Shown here: one piece after another, positions 4,817 through 7,569 of the stretch | Numbering within the stretch: the first letter of the stretch is position 1 | How the letters are laid out: each line of letters begins with the position of its first letter | From: CAYRNC01 sp964425645 | GTDB taxonomy: Bacteria > Bacillota > Clostridia > Peptostreptococcales > Anaerovoracaceae | DNA length: 7,569 bases | Assembly (NCBI GenBank): GCA_964425645.1 | Contig: CAYRNC010000084.1 | Coordinates: 1 to 7,569 of the forward strand | Direction: 5' to 3' | The notes under the pieces: model-generated | Told to the model about the DNA's origin: nothing | Seen by the model: only the letters and a program-made list of their open reading frames with translations | The model's database searches: none | Program-made: the position numbers and the translations under genes

Positions 4817-7537
4817 ATGAACCAAGAAGATTTTCTGAAAGGGACTGCGATACCGGGGTTAGAAAGCATAGCTAAAAACAGCACCGCGGGATTGGTTAAA
4901 GGATCAAAATGTCAAACGACAGACGATGCCGAAATAAAAGTTTACAAAACGGCCTGCAGGGCCTGCAGCGGCAAGTGCGGTGTTTTAGCGCATGTACGAA
5001 ATGGCAGAGTTATTAAGCTTGAGGGTGATCCCGAGCATCCCATGAGTAAAGGGACACTTTGTGCTAAGGGCCTAGCCGGTATACAGGCGCTGTATCATCC
5101 AAACAGAATAAAATATCCCTTACTTCGGGTCGGCGAGCGGGGAGAGAACAAATGGAAACGCATTTCATGGGATGAAGCAATTGAGCTCGTTTATCAGAAA
5201 TTGAGGAAGGCGCGAGAGGAACACGGGGCTGAAAGTCTTATATGTTCCACAGGAGGAGGCGGGAACCCGGAATTCTGGAGCCCCGGTCGGTTTTGTAATC
5301 TTTTCGGTTCTCCAAATTGGTTTGAACCGGGCAGCACACAGTGTTATATGCCCAGAATGATGAGTTATGCGCTGATGCATGATCGAAAAAGTGTGCGTGC
5401 TACCACCAGTATCACGGATGTGGAATGCAGCGAGATCTATTTTCCCGATACGAATATAAAGACTTTGGTGCTGTGGGGTACGGCACCCGGATACAGCAGC
5501 CCTTCCATGGGAGGCAGGGCGGTAAACGAACTGAGAGCCAGGGGTGTTAACACGGTTGTCATAGACCCCCGCCTTACGGCTGATGCGGCCAAAGCGGACA
5601 TCTGGCTGCCTGTCAGACCGGGGACCGACGTTGCACTTATGCTTTGTTGGCTGCGATACATATTGGAGCACGAATTATACGATGAAGAAATCGTTTTGAA
5701 ATGGTCAAACTTGCCGTTCCTTGTCAATACAAAGACAAAAATGTGTCTGCGGGAAGGGGATATTATACCGGGAGGAGATACGGATACATACGTGGTTTGG
5801 GATAAAAACAGCGGTAAAGCTAAACCGCTGCCCTATCCTTGGGATGATAATATTGATCCTGCACTTACAGGCGAATATATGATCGACGGAACTTTGTGTA
5901 AACCCGGCTTTCAGTTATTGAAAGATCGGTCACGACCCTATACCCTCGAAAAAACTGGAGAAATATGTTGTTTAACGCCTGAAACGATTGAAAAGGCGAT
6001 AAGAATGTATGCGGATAACACACCTTCGGGGATCAGTCTCGGTGTCGCCACCGATCACACCGCCAATGCGACAGCTGCAGCTATGGGTGCCGCCACTTTA
6101 GATCTGATTTTAGGTAATGTTCAAAGGCCGGGTGCTCTTCTTCAGAAGTTTACAACACCCCAAGTAAGAGAGAACATAATGAGCGGGCTGCATCGTTTTT
6201 TGCCGGAGGAACAACTTAAAAAAAGGCTTGGCGGCATAGAATTCAAAGGTATGCTTACATGGCAGGTAGCCCATAACCCCAGTATTCTTGCAGCTATTAA
6301 GACAGGAAAACCATATAAGCCCAGGATATGGATTGAGCGTTATCCTCACGGTATGGAGTATGCTCATCAGACTGATATTGCAAAANNNNNNNNNNGTAAT
6401 AAGCTTGTAAATTTGGCAAACGCCAAAGAATGGGCTGATGCGATGAAGGAACTTGATTTCATAGTGCACATGTTTTTATATCCCACTTCATTTTCTGCAT
6501 ATGCAGATTTGCTGCTTCCCGCAACTGAATGGCTGGAGACCGACGGAATATTTACTGTACTGAACAAGGCTGTTGTACGGCAGGCGGTAACGCATACATG
6601 GGAAACATTGAACGAGGCAGATTTCTGGATACGCCTTGCAAAGCGGTTTGCAGATGACGGGGATAAAACATTTAAAAGGGCCTTTGATCCTTTAGAAACA
6701 TACCCGGAGCAGGCATACGAAGAAAGCCAGAAAAAAATGGTGGAAACTAATTGTGAAACAGGTTTGGGTATGTCTTTTAAGGAATTTGCAGACAGGTCAC
6801 CCGTGGAAATCTGTTCGATGGATGAATACAGACAGTATTATAATTATAAAAAAACAGATCCGCGTACGGGAAAGCCTTACGGTTTCAGCACGCCGAGTAA
6901 AAAGATAGAGATATACGGAGAGGCGTTTGTAACGCTTGGACGTACCGGTGCGCCTTATGCTGTTTATCCGCTTCCTCCGGCCCCAAAAGATTATGAACCC
7001 CTCCCCTATTATGTGGAACCGAGCGAAAGTCCTTTTGTAAATCCCGACCTTGCAAAGCGGTTTCCGCTGATTATGACCGGAGGAAGGCTGCCTGTCAACC
7101 ATCATTCCACTTTGAGAAATTCACCCTGGCTTCGAGAAATCTATCCTGTTGCAGAGATATGGATTCATCCCGATGCCGCAGTTAAATGCGAAGTTGCCCA
7201 TGGAGATTGGGTATGGGTAGAGTCTCTCAGGGGAAAAATAAGGGCCAAGGCCCGTGTAACGCCGGGAATTAACCCGGGTACGGTTTACATGGAGCGTTTT
7301 TGGAATCCGGAGACTCTGGATACTGAAACACACGGGTGGCGTGAAATGAACGTGAATATACTTTCAAAAAATGATCCTCCCTTTGATGATGTTTGCGGAA
7401 CAACCGTACTGCGTGGATTCCTTGTAAGCGTCAAAAAGGCAGATGGTCCTCCTGAGGGTATTTGGATAAAGCCCGAAAATTTCAAATCCTGGCTGCCTGA
7501 TCCGCCGGAATATGAGGTAGTGTCTACTAGGCTATGA
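4817..7537 (+). CDS. Bis-MGD molybdenum/tungsten oxidoreductase, DMSO-reductase superfamily, acetylene-hydratase/dehydroxylase-like branch
   Basis: Large redox or hydratase-type enzyme with a [4Fe-4S] cluster and a molybdopterin guanine dinucleotide cofactor. It has about 906 residues, including four undetermined at an N-gap. Cluster ligands are Cys47, 50, 54 and 82 (C-x2-C-x3-C-x27-C). Cys176 in GSTQCYMPR is placed as the metal ligand. MGD-binding segments include WGTAPGYSS (220-228) and VIDPR...AD...RPGTD (248-271), and LGNVQRPGALL (432-442) is typical of the third domain. The C-terminal dinucleotide-binding domain runs from about 750 (LIMTGGRLPVNHHS) to 871. The insert with YVVWD, DPALTGEY and FQLLKDR (325-370) recalls acetylene hydratase, polysulfide reductase and catechol dehydroxylase relatives. 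The N-terminus NQEDFLKGTAIPGL looks like a Tat leader without twin arginines, so a cytoplasmic location is inferred. An in-frame TAA at 4802 rules out an upstream start, and AAAGGA (4804-4809) is the ribosome site. No electron-transfer subunit is visible. Exact substrate unknown. Confidence 0.92.
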   Translation: MNQEDFLKGTAIPGLESIAKNSTAGLVKGSKCQTTDDAEIKVYKTACRACSGKCGVLAHVRNGRVIKLEGDPEHPMSKGTLCAKGLAGIQALYHPNRIKYPLLRVGERGENKWKRISWDEAIELVYQKLRKAREEHGAESLICSTGGGGNPEFWSPGRFCNLFGSPNWFEPGSTQCYMPRMMSYALMHDRKSVRATTSITDVECSEIYFPDTNIKTLVLWGTAPGYSSPSMGGRAVNELRARGVNTVVIDPRLTADAAKADIWLPVRPGTDVALMLCWLRYILEHELYDEEIVLKWSNLPFLVNTKTKMCLREGDIIPGGDTDTYVVWDKNSGKAKPLPYPWDDNIDPALTGEYMIDGTLCKPGFQLLKDRSRPYTLEKTGEICCLTPETIEKAIRMYADNTPSGISLGVATDHTANATAAAMGAATLDLILGNVQRPGALLQKFTTPQVRENIMSGLHRFLPEEQLKKRLGGIEFKGMLTWQVAHNPSILAAIKTGKPYKPRIWIERYPHGMEYAHQTDIAKXXXXNKLVNLANAKEWADAMKELDFIVHMFLYPTSFSAYADLLLPATEWLETDGIFTVLNKAVVRQAVTHTWETLNEADFWIRLAKRFADDGDKTFKRAFDPLETYPEQAYEESQKKMVETNCETGLGMSFKEFADRSPVEICSMDEYRQYYNYKKTDPRTGKPYGFSTPSKKIEIYGEAFVTLGRTGAPYAVYPLPPAPKDYEPLPYYVEPSESPFVNPDLAKRFPLIMTGGRLPVNHHSTLRNSPWLREIYPVAEIWIHPDAAVKCEVAHGDWVWVESLRGKIRAKARVTPGINPGTVYMERFWNPETLDTETHGWREMNVNILSKNDPPFDDVCGTTVLRGFLVSVKKADGPPEGIWIKPENFKSWLPDPPEYEVVSTRL
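6386..6395. other. Assembly gap of ten Ns inside the molybdoenzyme gene
   Basis: Ten undetermined bases interrupt the coding frame after DIAK (residue 523). Ten is a common placeholder length, so the true size is unknown. The frame matches on both sides with ten, and the codon after the gap (NGT, then AAT AAG) could be Gly-Asn-Lys, fitting a G-N-K-L-V-N motif. About 16 residues just before the gap, after W-I-E-R, may be extra relative to relatives, which would suggest an imperfect join. Confidence 0.95.
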
Positions 7538-7569
7538 AAAAACATAGCAAGAACCTTGATAGCTGAATA

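Noticed and set aside
4952..4969. Tandem GCCTGCAG repeat
   Set aside because: It encodes the Ala-Cys-Arg-Ala-Cys part of the iron-sulfur motif and is explained by the protein sequence.
4817..7537. Pyrogallol-phloroglucinol transhydroxylase large subunit (AthL), tempting because phloroglucinol reductase is an SDR
   Set aside because: This protein has a complete N-terminal C-x2-C-x3-C-x27-C cluster motif, which, as remembered, the AthL subunit lacks, and no AthS-like ferredoxin subunit is visible.
7534..7566. Ten-codon frame overlapping the molybdoenzyme stop (ATGA), which could be a coupled next gene
   Set aside because: It stops at TGA 7564-7566 after MKKHSKNLDS and has no clear ribosome site. 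The remaining bases are too few to judge what follows.

Overview
The window is one co-directional (+ strand) gene cluster from a bacterium. In order it holds the 3' end of a LivK-type solute-binding protein gene, livH, livM, livG and livF of a branched-chain-amino-acid-type (LIV/HAAT) ABC importer, a short-chain dehydrogenase/reductase (SDR) gene broken by a frameshift, and a large molybdenum/tungsten bis-MGD oxidoreductase. Purine-rich GGAGG ribosome sites before most genes, a GC content judged by eye to be in the mid-40s percent, and the type of molybdoenzyme suggest an anaerobic Gram-positive (Clostridia/Peptococcaceae-like) organism. That assignment is inference only. A run of ten Ns at 6386-6395 shows that this is draft, scaffolded sequence.

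Layout. Positions 3-626 are the C-terminal half of the binding protein. Positions 627-732 are non-coding and carry two adjacent hairpins, one with a perfect 15-bp stem, followed by a strong ribosome site. From livH to the SDR the genes are packed as in one operon: 1 nt between livH and livM, 26 nt overlap livM/livG, 14 nt overlap livG/livF, and 0 nt between livF and the SDR. The molybdoenzyme follows the SDR after only 30 nt with no visible terminator, and ends 32 nt before the window edge.

How the genes may work together. The transporter would import a small organic acid, amino acid or aromatic-type compound, and the SDR and molybdoenzyme would act on it by redox chemistry inside the cell. 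A cytoplasmic site for the molybdoenzyme is supported by its N-terminus, which resembles a Tat leader (DFLKGTAI...GL) but has Gln-Glu where the twin arginines should be and a charged, broken hydrophobic region. The substrate cannot be read from the sequence.

Points most worth a second look: the transporter-SDR-molybdoenzyme linkage as an uncharacterised catabolic module; the vestigial Tat leader; the SDR lesion, which matches the loss of about 32 nt, possibly between short direct repeats or by assembly collapse; and the pairing of a LivG lacking the ABC signature glycine with a LivF lacking the H-loop histidine, which predicts one normal and one degenerate ATP site.
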